Positions 47,721 through 59,299 of a stretch of 64,000 nt of DNA are shown piece by piece (the stretch's first letter is position 1; each line of letters opens with the position of its first letter). Origin of the DNA: Liolophura sinensis (taxonomy: Eukaryota > Mollusca > Polyplacophora > Chitonida > Chitonidae). The DNA lies in assembly GCF_032854445.1 (NCBI RefSeq), contig NC_088305.1, positions 2,425,001 through 2,489,000 on the forward strand. The letters run 5' to 3'. The translations under genes were made by a program, and so were the position numbers. Under the pieces are notes generated by a model. That model ran no database searches. It was not told the origin of the DNA and saw nothing but the letters and a program-made list of their open reading frames with translations.

Positions 47721-48039
47721 GGTTGTCATGCTTAATGTCTTCTGTGGCATGCTTCAGCCAGTCAGGCAACACGTTGGTATCGTTCTGCCATGAAGAGACT
47801 ACACGATGCCATGTACATCCGTAATACAGCAAAATCCTTTTATAATTTAGTCTGTAAAAGTTTTCTTTGTGAAAATAATTGATTGAATTTAAAACTTAAA
47901 ATAAATCCTTACTATTGTCGAGTGTAACGTGATGCCGAAACCCGCTTATCTCTTTTTAGGACGCCGATGGAAACGTCATTGGTTGTGCCCATCATTCAAA
48001 ACTGGAGCGTCTTTTTTAAACATGTTTTTGACGGTCAGA

Positions 48040-48985
48040 TTAATTAAGCGGGGACAGAGGAGGGAACAAGGGTCAGATGAGGGAACTAGGGTCAGATGAG
48101 GGAACCAGGGTCAGAGGAGGGAACCAGGGTCAGATGAGAGCACCATGGTCAGAGGAGGGAACCAGGGTCAGAAGAGGGAACCAGGGTCAGAGGAGGGAAC
48201 CAGGGTCAGAGGAGGGAACCAGGGTCAGAGGAGGGAACCAGGGTCAGAGGAGGGAACCAGGTTCAGATGAGAGCACCATGGTCAGAGGAGGGAACCAGGG
48301 TCAGATGAGTGAACCGGGGTCAGATGGATACATTGAGATAAGATGAATAATCCAGGCTCAGATGAATGGGCCAGGGTCAGATGAATGAACCAATGTCAGA
48401 TAAGTGAACCAGGATCACAATGAATACACCAGGGTTAGATAAGTCAACAGGGTCAGAGGAGTGAGTCAGGGTCAGATGAATGAACCAGGGTCAGATGAGC
48501 GAATCAGGGTCAGATGAATAAACTAGGATCAGATGAATGAATCAGGGTCAGACCAGTGAACCAGGGTCAGATGAATGGAGCAGAGACAGACGAATAATCC
48601 AGGCTCAGATGAATGGACCAGGCTCAGATGAATGGACCAGGTTCAGATGAATGAACCAGAGTCAAATGAAAGAACCAGTAAGATGAATAAACCAGGGTCA
48701 GATGAATGAACAGGTTTCAGATGAATCAACCAGGGTCAGATGAGTGAATCAGAGTCAGATGAATAGACAAGGGTCAGATGAATGAACCAGGGTCAGATGA
48801 ATACACCGGGTACAGATTAATAAACCGGAGTCAGATGAGTGAACCAGTCGGATGAATAATCCAGGGTCAGATGAATGGAAAAAGTTCAGAATGAACCAGA
48901 GTCAGGTGAATAAACCAGGGTCAGGTGAGTAAACAGGGTCAGATGAATAAACCGGTGTCAGATGAATGAACCAATGTGCACGACA
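48040..48985. repeat. 19-bp minisatellite of CCAGGGTCAGATGAATGAA type
   Basis: About 48 copies of AGGGTCAGAGGAGGGAACC grading into AGGGTCAGATGAATGAACC. The GGAGGGAACC variant is homogenised on the left and the ATGAATGAACC variant fills the right, a visible variant gradient. Confidence 0.97.
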
Positions 48986-49304
48986 TTCCATAATCCGAGG
49001 GGAACAAGCCATGGTATTAGGCAAATAGACTGACCAGTTTGGTGCGGTTTGTTCCCGGCCAAAGATAACCTACAATTCAAACTGCATGCACGTATACTGG
49101 TGTACAAAATGATAGAGAAACGTAACACAGTCGCTAATATATATTTAGCCAGATAACTTTCAGTTTAAGTTCAAAAAGTTTTGTCGCTGAGCTTTAAGGA
49201 AACGGTCATACTGACAATCACTATTTAAATTCAGCCAGTATTATCTTTAGGTTGTTTTGTTCCACTTTTCTCTTACGTAATATCAGCGACTCCATTAAAT
49301 CCTG

Positions 49305-49337
49305 TTCCGGGAAACATGATAGTAGTATCTATAAGAG
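49305..49337 (+). promoter_or_regulatory. Putative core promoter of the C1q gene: STAT-type site and TATA word
   Basis: TTCCGGGAA (49305-49313) fits the STAT consensus TTCN3GAA, and TATAAGAG (49330-49337) is a TATA-like word. Initiation about 25-30 bases later, near 49360, would leave a short leader. Inferred only. Confidence 0.35.
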
Positions 49338-49507
49338 TGTATCTTGGCATTCAGGGGACATAACCCGTTCACATGAGATTAGTTACTCCGATCGTCTTGT
49401 TCAGTTGCCTTTGGGCCTATTTGCTGGTACACGTTTATTTCGCCGGGACGGCCCCAAGAATATCGTCTGCATTACCATTCATTCATTTTGCAGTCGTCAG
49501 GTTAAGG

Positions 49508-49841
49508 ATGGCGACGCTCTCTGGCACGTGCGTTACCTTGGTGATCCTTTTGGCGGACTGTTCCTTAGGCGCCAATCTAACTCCCAATGGTAGAGTTGTG
49601 GAGGACCCTTCTCAGAATGCTGCTCCTCCAATGACACTGGGTACCATTCGGACTCTTAACCTGGCCCACCCCCAAGGGGAGTCCGTTTGTGATTGGAATA
49701 CCAGAATTACGCAATTCCTTTTGGATGAAACCAAAGACAGACTCGAACTCAAGTTCAACCTGGAGAAAAAAATCAATGAGCTATACGAACAAATTGAACA
49801 AATGAAAAGTCTCTTCGTGAAAGAAGAGGAAGAAATATCAG
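49508..49841 (+). CDS. C1q-domain protein, exon 1 (signal peptide and coiled coil)
   Basis: I chose the ATG at 49508: its context is good (AGGATGG) and a signal peptide follows at once (MATLSGTCVTLVILLADCSL, cleavage probably after Gly21 or Ala22). An in-frame ATG at 49373 would add 45 residues, with weaker context and no better signal. The mature part starts with an NLT sequon (Asn23) and a Pro/Asn-rich linker. It then has a helical, Glu/Lys-rich coiled coil at about residues 70-108, which probably drives trimer assembly in place of a collagen stalk. The exon ends after 111 codons plus one base at CAG|GCAAGT, a GC-type donor. The nearby GT (49846) would not match the phase of exon 2. The joined protein has 263 residues. 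C1q-domain proteins of this kind are secreted pattern-recognition molecules in invertebrate immunity. Confidence 0.8.
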
Positions 49842-50189
49842 GCAAGTCGCTGAAACTTTTCCTCCCTCTTTTTTACCTCTTAAAGTTATTAATTTCATTG
49901 CGTATATTATATGGATCGTTTATGAATTTACATGAGGCTTGACATAAGTTAATTGAAGGCATCTTCATTAAATATTCGACCAAACATGTAAGTACTCTCT
50001 AGCATGTTTCAGGGCTATAGAACAATTCAAAACAATGAGAATCAGCATGTTAAATATATGAAAAAAGGACAAAATTAACATTAAATTTGAGAACTCCGAT
50101 ATATGGAACGATGATTTATAAAGAAATATTCTGTAAAGTTTAAGCAAAAAGTCTGTTGTCTGAGTGATTCTAGGATGTATTCTGTTATA
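49842..50189. other. Start of the C1q gene intron
   Basis: The intron runs from 49842 to 56971 (7130 bp). This first part is AT-rich with no repeats until AGTCTGTTGTCTGAGTGATT at 50149, which recurs near 56246. Confidence 0.7.
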
Positions 50190-51460
50190 TATAGTGCCAT
50201 ATTCAACAAAATGTCCCGTTAGTCTACCTCAATGTTCATGTTCAATTAGTAGAATACGTGTGCCATATTCAACATAATATCCCGTTAGTCTACCTCAGTG
50301 TTCATGTTCAATTAGTAGAATACGTGTGCCATATTCAACATAATATCCCGTTAGTCTAACACAATGTTCATGTTCAATTAGTAGAATGCGCGTGCCATAT
50401 TCAACATAATATCCCGTTAGTCTAACACAATGTTCATGTTCAATTAGTAGAATGCGCGTGCCATATTCAACAAAATGTCCCGTTAGTCTAACACAATGTT
50501 CATGTTCAATTAGTAGAATACGTGTGCCATATTCAACATAATATCCCGTTAGTCTAACACAATGTTCATGTTCAATTAGTAGAATACGTGTGCCATATTC
50601 AACATAATATCCCGTTAGTCTAACACAATGTTCATGTTCAATCAGTAGAATACGTGTGCCATATTCAACATAATATCCCGTTAGTCTAACACAATGTTCA
50701 TGTTCAATTAGTAGAATACGTGTGTCATATTTAACATAATGTCCCGTTAGTCTAACACAATGTTCATGTTCAATCAGTTGAATACGTGTGCCATATTCAA
50801 CATAATGTCCCGTTAGTCTAACACAATGTTCATGTTCAATTAGTAGAATACGTGTGCCACATTCAACATAATATCCCGTTAGTCTAACACAATGTTCATG
50901 TTCAATTAGTAGAATACGTGTGCCATATTCAACATAATATCCCGTTAGTCTAACACAATGTTCATGTCCAATTAGTAGAATGCGCGTGCCATATTCAACA
51001 TAATATCCCGTTAGTCTAACACAATGTTCATGTTCAATTAGTAGAATACGTGTGCCATATTCAACAACATATCCCGTTAGTCTAACACAATGTTCATGTT
51101 CAATTAGTACAATACGTGTGTCATACTCAACAAAATGTCCCGTTAGTCTACCTCAATGTTCATGTTCAATCAGTAGAATACACGTGTCATATTCAACAAA
51201 ATATCCCGTTAGTCTAACACAATGTTCATGTTCAATTAGTAGAATACGTGTGCCATATTCAACATAATATCCCGTTAGTCTAACACAATGTTCATGTTCA
51301 ATTAGTAGAATACGTGTGCCGTATTCAACATAATATCCCGTTAGTCTACCTCAATGTTCATGTTCAATTAGTAGAATACGTGTGCCATATTCAACAAAAT
51401 ATCCCGTTAGTCTAACACAATGTTCATATTACATCAGCAGAATACGCGTGCCATATATTC
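50190..51460. repeat. 66-bp minisatellite inside the C1q intron, about 19 copies
   Basis: The unit contains TGCCATATTCAACATAATAT, CCCGTTAGTCTAACACAATG and TTCATGTTCAATTAGTAGAA. Copies start at 50261, 50327 and so on, 66 bp apart. Variants include ACCTCAATG for ACACAATG and AAAATGTCC for ATAATATCC. A single-unit, unexpanded relative with the same flanks lies at 56225-56460. Confidence 0.97.
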
Positions 51461-52024
51461 TAGCATCACCCAGATAACAGACTTTCTGTTAACTTTAACG
51501 GACTATTTATTTAAGAGTAGATATTTGTGACAGAAGGAAATGAAATTTATAAAGCGCACCCATATATTATATTATGCTATAAGAGCCTTTTTTCGGCATT
51601 TCCATTAAACCTCCCGTTGGGTTTTTGTTATCTATCTTTAAAACTGGTTTAGCACATTCTAACCGATGGTTATAAAATCATATAGCTAATAGGCCTATGG
51701 ATATATCCTGTAAATTTGGAAAACACTGTCAACCAAAAAACTGTAAGAGAGACGGGAAAAGTTGCGTTATAAGTTTCCTTATGTCGAGATTAGATATATA
51801 TATACGGGCGAGGCAATGCTGAGACGCACAACTCTACATGGTTAAGATGTGTCATGTTGGTGTTTACATATTTGTGTTCGCGCTAAAGACCTCCAGTGTC
51901 AAGAGCCGGCTCCAATTCCGTGTTTACTGGAACCATCTTTCAACGCTTGCCGCGGCAAAGGTTGGAATTTGTTGACTCATTTCGCTGTAATGAAGGCTGA
52001 TCCACACAATTCCGGTTAAGTTGG
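51461..52024. other. Intron sequence
   Basis: Contains CTAGCATCACCCAGATAACA directly after the 66-bp array (matched near 56412), then AT-rich unique sequence. Confidence 0.5.
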
Positions 52025-52330
52025 GGACATTTATTTATATATTTGACTTTCAATGTCGAATAACACCATACTTCCAAAAATACTTCACTTATAACATTTT
52101 TACGTGTGAATGTATGGAGAAAGACCATAATGCACCGAGTGAACCACCGACATTTGGCATGTAACTGACGGACTTTATCACAATAAGACACGATGAGCTT
52201 CACCAGCGTCACAGTGATCTGCATGCTTTATTGATGACGTTATTAACCGACAGCTGATTGTCACCAAGGCCTCAAAAGAGCACTATACTCTCGGGAAAAT
52301 CCCTGCCAGACACTGGGTTTGAACGCCCAC
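52025..52330 (-). mobile_element. SINE of the tail-sharing sister family
   Basis: ATTTGACTTTCAATGTCGAA, TAACACCATACTTCCAAAAA, TACTTCACTTATAAC, ACATTTGGCATGTAACTGAC and GACTTTATCACAATAAGACA, then CATTGATTCAAACC-type words on the right (GAACGCCCACCCCATGTGTC). Inserted in the C1q intron. Confidence 0.6.
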
Positions 52331-52614
52331 CCCATGTGTCTCAGTGATTCAAACCATCCTTCCCTATTCGAGCAGGGCAGAGAATATAGCCTTATTTATA
52401 ATCATGAATATGTCTTATAATAAATCGATGTAATATAAATGTATTTCGTAAAAAATCCGTTACTCAATTAGTTTTCAATGACCGCTTAGCAAATCTTGTA
52501 TATATTCAAAACACCCTTAAAACACTACAGTTAATAATTATATAAATGCTGTAAAATCTGGGAGCCAACACCTTATAAATGTTTTGTAGCCCGATGATTA
52601 TTTCCCGTTTTAGA

Positions 52615-52930
52615 CCGCTTAGGTGGCTTAATAGTTAGAGTGTCCACGTCGACGTCTAAACACTCGGGATCAAACTCGGGTCGGGTCATACCAAAGACTT
52701 TATAAATGGTAATTGTTGCTGCTTCTCTTGGCGCTCAGCACTGAGAGGTTAGAGCAAGGAGACGGGACTGGTTGACCCTGTGCCACTATAATGTGAATGG
52801 GTGGAGTGTCATGCCTGGTGTCTTCGGCATGATACTTCAGGGCGGCATTACTTTGGCGACATGGACTCACCCGGCCACAAGTAGACACAGTACATACACA
52901 CACCTAATGACACCTTGTTGTCAGTATGAC
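52615..52930 (+). mobile_element. SINE family B, intact-looking copy with tRNA-like head
   Basis: A-box-like GGTGGCTTAATAGTTAGAG (52622-52640) and B-box-like GGGATCAAACTC (about 52665-52676) form a tRNA-derived head. Then come ACTTTATAAATGGTAATTGT, GCTCAGCACTGAGAGGTTAG, GGGACTGGTTGACCC, GGTGTCTTCGGCATGATACT and the (AC)n-rich end ATACACACACACC. Inserted in the C1q intron. It is the reference for the fragments at 32280, 45640 and 59300. Confidence 0.9.
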
Positions 52931-53879
52931 TGAAAAATTGTTACGTACGACCTTTAACCCCAAGCATTCATTCATTTATTCATTTCCAAGTAACGTAATG
53001 TTAAATTAAGATATTTAACATTTTATACGATGGAACAACATCCACAATTGTTAATTTGGCATATGGTGTCAAGATAGTGTTAGATTACAACGTTTGCAAG
53101 TCTTTAATAAACTGTTTCATTTTTAACAAGTGTCGATCTAACATCGTAAATGGTTTCCCCGCATTCACTATGCACGGGGAAAATTTTAGATTTAACTTGC
53201 CAAAGGTCCATGGTTTACGCCAGGCACTCTGGTTTCCCTCGCCCGAAAAACTTTACCGTCATCGTGAAAGAAAAATGCAATGAAAATGAAAAATTATTGA
53301 CTATGACATTACGGAAAATTCAAACGACGACAGTGTGAGAGCTAGCAAACGGTCATATACAACCGGTGAAATACGGCCTTTTGTCAAATACATGCACCGA
53401 TAGATAGTCTTTCCTCTTTACCACACGCTTTGGGATAGAGTACATAGATGGATTTGCTCGTTGTGTATGAGTCAATTCAGCTTCAGAAGAATTAAAAATA
53501 TTCCGTACAAAACCAGACACTATAACACGAACAATTCTTGACCATTTCGCCTTTGATCCTCAATACTGACTGGCCGTTGCTCTTCTCATTTGGATAGCAA
53601 GGCCGCCATGTGGTAAACTTGCTTATTGATGATAAGTGGCAGGGATCTATACACACGGCCGAAGGGAGAACATTAGACAATGATGAAATACTACAACAGC
53701 GAGCTAACAGAGCTATTTTTGACTACTCGACTCCACTCTTATCTTTACAAGCATGGCCAATTAACTGGCAAACTGGCGCCTATACATTTACATACAAAAT
53801 TGTACGACTGAAATAAATACATGTACATTGAACTTAAGTACGTGTACGTTACAACTGGAAGCAGGGCGTGGTCGAATGA
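52931..53879. other. Intron sequence
   Basis: About 53140-53270 has words typical of SINE bodies (GCATTCACTATGCACGGGGA, AGGCACTCTGGTTTCCCTCG) but no clear family. No exon seen. Confidence 0.4.
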
Positions 53880-54345
53880 TTCAAGTGCTTTCGTTTAAAT
53901 CGTTATAGATCACACGAGACGAAGATCAACATCATTCTCGGATCGTTATAGATCACACGAGTTGTGGGCTCAACACCATTTTCGGATTGTTATAGGTCAC
54001 ACGAGATGTGGGCTGAACATCATTCTCGGATTGTTATAGGTCACACGAGATGTGGGCTGAACACCATTCTCGGATTGTTATAGGTCACACGAGATGTGGG
54101 CTGAACACCATTCTCGGATTGTTATAGGTCACACGAGATGTGGGCTGAACACCATTCTCGGATTGTTATAGGTCACACGAGATGTGGGCTGAACACCATT
54201 CTCGGATTGTTATAGATCACACGAGTTGTGGGTTCAACACAATTTCGGATCGTTATAGGTCACACGAGATGTGCGATCAACACCATTCTCGGATCATTAT
54301 TTGTCACACGAGTTTTGCGATCAAGGCCATTCTCGGACATGGATT
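53880..54345. repeat. 44-bp minisatellite, about 10 copies
   Basis: GTTATAGGTCACACGAGATG, TGGGCTGAACACCATTCTCG, GATT. Starts at 53945 and 53989 are 44 bp apart; the central copies are near-identical and both ends are diverged. Confidence 0.97.
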
Positions 54346-55294
54346 TCCATGGAGACCACTTGCCTGAAAAGTTACTCAGCACAAGGAGTTAAACAATTTC
54401 AAATGGATGTAAGCCGATAAATATGTTACACTTTTCGCATGACTACAACCTCTGGAAAAAGCAATCACGCCAGACAGGGTTAAACACAATAACGTAGGAC
54501 CTCAACCAAAGTGAAAGGAACTGGATTCGAAATCACGGCCTGCATTTTTTTTTCTTTTGCATACAGTATGTAGTATATTTGTTACATGTTCACGCTACTT
54601 TCCACATTGTATATGTTCTTGGAAATGTGTTTAGATGTATGTGTTTAGATGTATGTGTTTAGATGTATGTCATTGTTATTCTATAATCGGGGATCTGTGT
54701 ACATGTAGCTCCTGTAAAACTATCTGTTAAAGCTCGAATAAAAAAAATCGTCTTTACATTAAGTTTCTTGAATCTTGACTCTTGAAACCATTGTGTAAAG
54801 TGTAGTCTAATGTAGCCTGACCCCAGGAGCAAAGTCTGCCCCGGGGTGCTTTACAGAATCCAAACCATCCTCATCTATTTTCTGGTGCTTATAGAATTTG
54901 GACATGTCGTAAACATTTGGGAGCACATGTGGAGATCGGTGGGGTGTTCTGGTTTCTCTCCAGGGGGACCTTCACCTATCACCCACTGAAAACAGATCCG
55001 AGCCTCAGGGAACTTGTTTACCCATTTAGTGTATATGGAACTTTCGCAAATATGGCAGCCTCATTTATATTCCATCTATGTTCGTTACCGAGAACAACTA
55101 TAGTGCTTAGGCCCATGAAGGCTTTCCTACTTCATGTATATTCAGTACTGCTTTCAGTCATGCATCGTGTCTGTTTTATTACTGTATCATACCGTTTAAG
55201 TGTACATAAAGTCCAAAGTAATGTGTGCCTCAAATGAAGGGCAGCAGGGAAAGGTGTCTGGAAATATTTCAATTTTTTTTTTCTTACTAAGAAA
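54346..55294. other. Intron sequence
   Basis: Three copies of GTATGTGTTTAGAT near 54630-54672; otherwise no repeat and no exon recognised. Confidence 0.45.
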
Positions 55295-55515
55295 TTTATT
55301 TATTTGATTGGTGTTTTACGCTGAGCTCAAGAATATTTCACTTATACAACGGCTTCCAGCATTATGGTGAGAGGGAGGTGGGCAGAGCACGGGGGAAACC
55401 CACGACCATCCGCTTATTGCTGTCAGACTTTACCACGTATGGCTGGAGAGGAGCCAGCATGAGCTTGACTTGAACTCACAACGACCGCATTGTTGAGGCC
55501 CTTGTGTTATTGCGC
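55295..55515 (-). mobile_element. SINE family A copy with partial head
   Basis: GATTGGTGTTTTACGCTGAG, CTCAAGAATATTTCACTTAT, GGGGAAACCCACGACCATCC, GGAGAGGAGCCAGCATGAGC and TTGACTTGAACTCACAACGA, then the complement of the A-box region, degraded. Confidence 0.93.
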
Positions 55516-56224
55516 CACGCTGGTGTGGGGCATTAAAATTGTAAAATTTAAATTACATGAAAGCAGTTTTGAGCACAGTACGTGTCAAATGGCGCTTGGA
55601 ATGACACTGTGACTCGCCGAATGCGTTAATAAAAATACGTGCATATGATGAAAACAAGTGGTGTATAAGTAGCAAAAACCTGATGGGATGTCACTGGTCC
55701 CAGTATGGGGAGTCCAAAGTTCCAAATGCATCTTTCTGGGTTGAAAAAATGCTAAGAAAAAAAATCCAATTATTTTGTGGACAGTTTTTAAAGTGCGCAA
55801 CTTAGATTGGTTCCTGCTAAACAGGTAATCTTTAAAAAAATCAAAAAGATTGTAAACTATTTCAAGGGACTCTAACTTTAACAGTAAGCCTCTATATGCT
55901 AAACTCCGTCAAACGCTTTGGAAATATCAAAGAAGGGGAGGTATATCTACTTAACCTGATCTAATGATTGCACGATATCAAAATATTTATTAATAGTTAA
56001 ACAGGAGGGAGAAAGCCGTGTTAATTTGAACTCGTACTGCGAAATGTCACTTAGGAACTAACGAAATACATTTTGAAAGGCAGCCGTCTCAAAGCCTTTA
56101 CTAACATTGCTTTACGAAGAAACGAATGGCTTGCGCTTACATTTGCCTTTACCAACGCTAATATGGAAAATCGCTTTACTAAGGAGAAATGTTAAGTAAA
56201 CGGGATAGTATTAGTGCACTCCAA
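55516..56224. other. Intron sequence
   Basis: No repeat or exon recognised. Confidence 0.45.
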
Positions 56225-56460
56225 AAAATAATCTTTTAATTTTAACGAAAGTCTGTTGTCTGAGTGATGCAAGAATGTATTCTGTGATGATAACATGGCA
56301 ATGTGTCATACTCAACACGATATCCTGTTAGTCTGATACAATCTTTATGTCGAATTAATCGAATGGGTGTGCTGTAATGAACAGAATAATCTGCTGGAAT
56401 AACAGAATAGATTCTAGCATCACTCTGACAACAGTCCTTCTGTTTAATTTAACACATTTT
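56225..56460. repeat. Unexpanded relative of the 66-bp array locus
   Basis: AAGTCTGTTGTCTGAGTGAT, then GCAAGAATGTATTCTG, a unit-like stretch (CATACTCAACACGATATCCT, GTTAGTCTGATACAATCTTT) and the right flank TTCTAGCATCACTCTGACAA correspond, in order, to 50149-50190, one 66-bp unit and 51460-51485. Confidence 0.8.
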
Positions 56461-56971
56461 CTTTAGTGTACCACGATGGATTACCCTCAATAAAATTCTC
56501 GAGCTCACAAAATCCGGACTAAATGTTTTCAATTTTTTTCTATATATTACTTAGGCTCTCCATTATTTCATTTGAGGTGGCAATGATTTCAAAAAGACTA
56601 TTATCAGGAGTGTTATGTCTTATATGTTTGATGGGATTTGACTAATTTGAGATTAAGGCTTAAGACAGACAACCGTCTGTTTGACGGTTGAAGAAATCGG
56701 AGGCCAGGAGCAAACCGCTCATTTTTGTATAACTTGACAAACAAACCGCACACGTAACAGTAAAAGCTGGATTCGAACCTTTGACCACATTGGCCAATGG
56801 CCTGACATAGTCACACGGAACCATGGAGCTTTAGTGAATCAGAAAAGCAAGCGTAAAACACTAAATTATATGTATACAAGTTACCATTGCATGTACCATT
56901 CTCGTTGTCCCCCACGACATGAAACAGAAGATCGCCACTGATAACAAGTTCACTTTTACTTTCGCTTTCAG

Positions 56972-57429
56972 GAAGCATGTCGGCCAGGCTACAGGGAGCC
57001 AACACGGTTGATGCCGTAGCATTCTCAGCTCAGGTGGAATCCCACTTGACCGGACTTACGAGGGACCAGACCATAGTCTTCTCCTCCCCACGGACGAATC
57101 TCGGCAACGCCTACAACTCGAAGACGGGCGTATTCACATGCCCAACAGCCGGGCTCTATCTGTTCACGGCGACAGTTCTCAGCAACCTGGGGGACCGCAT
57201 AGAGACAGAGATTATGCTGCACAAATCAGAAGGTGATATGAAACAGGAGAGCGTGGCAAAACTCTACTCCGGGGCCGCCAGTACCGAACGGTACGGCTCC
57301 GGCAGTAACACTGTAGTACTGGAACTGGCGAAAGGAGACACGGTGTGGCTAAGGGAATATAACGGTCTGGGCTCCTTCGTCTACCAGCAGTGGAGCAGCT
57401 TCTCTGGAGCGCTCATCCAACGGCTTTAA
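56972..57429 (+). CDS. C1q-domain protein, exon 2 (whole C1q domain, stop)
   Basis: The acceptor TTTACTTTCGCTTTCAG ends at 56971. Two bases complete the split Gly codon (residue 112), and 150 codons to a TAA at 57427-57429 follow in frame from Met114. Residues about 126-263 form a full C1q domain. It has an opening AVAFSAQ strand, FTCPTAGLYLFTATV with the family's conserved Cys and aromatic strand, VVLELAKGDTVWL, and a closing SFSGALIQRL. About 138 residues is the normal domain size. The domain folds as a trimeric jelly roll and usually binds microbial surfaces or sugars. The exon is markedly more GC-rich than its flanks. One exon for the whole domain is the usual structure in this family. 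No further exon is needed. Confidence 0.95.
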
Positions 57430-57504
57430 CTTGTCTACGACAACTTTTTGTTGTATGTATAAACACAAAGAGCGCCACAGCTTCATAACAAAACCATGAC
57501 GAAC

Positions 57505-57510
57505 ATTAAA
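57505..57510 (+). terminator. Possible poly(A) signal of the C1q gene
   Basis: ATTAAA lies 76 bases after the stop; it is the commonest variant of AATAAA. No cleavage-site support is available. Confidence 0.4.
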
Positions 57511-57824
57511 ACTTTGGTAATACGGCTGTAATGATCGAGAGCTTTCTTTTTTTTAACCAGCAATAATCCATATATGTTTATCAGAGTCATTCGTGGTCAC
57601 AGTGTTTGAGTGTCCAGTGTTTTCATACACGCCCATGTCGTGTTATAACAACATTGCTCACGTGATAATTTGAATTATTTGGTATTCCCATAGTCTGAAG
57701 GTCAGCAATATGAATTACCTTGTCGCCACAATTCAGCATTTCACCATTTAAATATGCACATTAAGCCGTCATAATCTAATTATTTGATCAGTTGCCTCCC
57801 GTAAATGTGCCAGCACTGCAACTC
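57511..57824. other. Downstream flank of the C1q gene
   Basis: AT-rich, with no features recognised. Confidence 0.5.
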
Positions 57825-58090
57825 TTATTTGATTTTATTTGATTTATTTGATTGGTGTTTTTACGTACTCAAGAATATTTCACTTATACGACGGCGGCCA
57901 GCATTATGGTGGGTGGAAACCGGGCAAAGCCAGGGGGAAACCTACAACCATCCGCAGGTTGCTGGCAGACCATCCCACTTACGGCCGGAGAGGAAGCCAG
58001 CATGAGCTGGACTTGAACTCACAGCGACCGCATTGGTGAGAGACTCCTGGGTCATTACGCTAACCAACTGAGCCACGGAGGCCTCCGCTT
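57825..58090 (-). mobile_element. SINE family A, most complete copy
   Basis: On the minus strand it begins with a tRNA-like head, GGCCTCCGTGGCTCAGTTGG (A-box) followed by GTGAGTTCAAGTCC (B-box, about 58008-58020). Next is a body (GCTCATGCTGGCTTCCTCTC, GGTTTCCCCCTGGCTTTGCC) and then the conserved tail (GCTGGCCGCCGTCGTATAAG, TGAAATATTCTTGAGTACG), ending in AATCAAATAAATCAAATAAA. The tail resembles the Nin-type central domain described for eumetazoan and molluscan SINEs. That name is from memory. Confidence 0.93.
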
Positions 58091-58099
58091 ATTTGAATG

Positions 58100-58540
58100 T
58101 CGTTTGATAATATGACACAGTCTAACATTTGATAACATGAATCTCCTACCTGGTCCTTACAATCTAACATTTGATAACATGAATCTCGCCGATGGTGTAT
58201 ACAATCTAACATTTGATAATGTAATTTGAATCCCCATGTCCAATTATTTGACCCTTGATAAATTGACTCCGCTTAATCCTATTGTTAAACAGTTAATAAT
58301 TCAAATCCGTTGTGTCGTAGTGTATGATAATCTGATTCCCCGGTGTCCTATTGTCCTATCAGCTGTGTATTCTTGTTTGACATTTGATCATTTGAATCCG
58401 CTGTTTACCATTGTTTGACATTTGATAATTCGAATCCACTATGTCCTATTGTTAACATTAGATAGTTTAAATCCGCTACGCTACCATTGTTTGGCATTTG
58501 TTATCTTCAATATACATATAGTCTCCCATTCGATTATTTG
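58100..58540. repeat. Degenerate repeat of ACATTTGATAATTTGAATCC type
   Basis: About nine loose copies of (A)CATTTGATAA..TGAATC.., 40-60 bp apart, with CTATTGTT spacers; old and strongly diverged. Confidence 0.7.
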
Positions 58541-58589
58541 AGTCTTGTGAAGGCCTTGTCTCTGTGTTACCAAAACAATTTATAACCTA

Positions 58590-58920
58590 TAATTTGTAGA
58601 GCATGGTATAACCTCTAATCCGTAGAGCATGGTATAACCTATAATCCGTAGAGCATGGTATAACCTCTAATCCGTAGAGCATGGTATAACCCACAGAACA
58701 TGGTATAACCCACAGAACATGGTACAACCCACAGAACATGGTATAACCTCTAATCCGTAGAGCATGGTATAACCCACAGAACATGGTATAACCCACAGAA
58801 CATGGTATAACCCACAGAACATGGTATAACCTCTAATCCGTAGAGCATGGTATAACCCACAGAACATGGTATAACCCACAGAGCATGGTATAACCCACAG
58901 AACATGGTATAAATGCATGC
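58590..58920. repeat. Two-unit minisatellite, 19 and 26 bp
   Basis: CATGGTATAACCCACAGAA (19 bp) and CATGGTATAACCTCTAATCC with GTAGAG (26 bp) alternate in a mixed order, sharing CATGGTATAACC. Confidence 0.95.
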
Positions 58921-59299
58921 ATAAATGGAGTAACCCATGGAATTATTTAGTAATGTCAAACCATTTTCAAAACGTAAAAGTGTTCCCTGCTTTCTTTCGT
59001 TTACAGCCACTGACAACATGGCCGCATCACTGTCTTCTGCTTATGGATAATAATGAATACGATAAGAAATCAATTCACAGGCTGTCATAGCCTGTCGGTC
59101 TAATCAATTGATTTAGATCTGATGTATAAAAGATGTCTGAAAAACTTATTGCGTGTTTTTATTTCATGCTTGTGTTTTTTTTACAAAAAGTTCTTACATA
59201 TTTATTTGTATAGTTCCTTTTTACTGTAGTCCAAAGTTATAATGAACATTTATTAAATGTTAACTGTCGTAAGCTGAACAGCTGGGTTCAACCTCGAGT
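58921..59299. other. Non-coding stretch
   Basis: AT-rich, with no feature recognised. Confidence 0.5.

Noticed and set aside
49373-49507. Longer N-terminus for the C1q protein
   Set aside because: The ATG at 49373 has weaker context, and the signal peptide follows the ATG at 49508; kept only as an alternative.
52615-52690. tRNA gene
   Set aside because: A and B boxes are present but the cloverleaf is not intact and a SINE body follows; it is a tRNA-derived SINE head. The same holds for 57995-58090.
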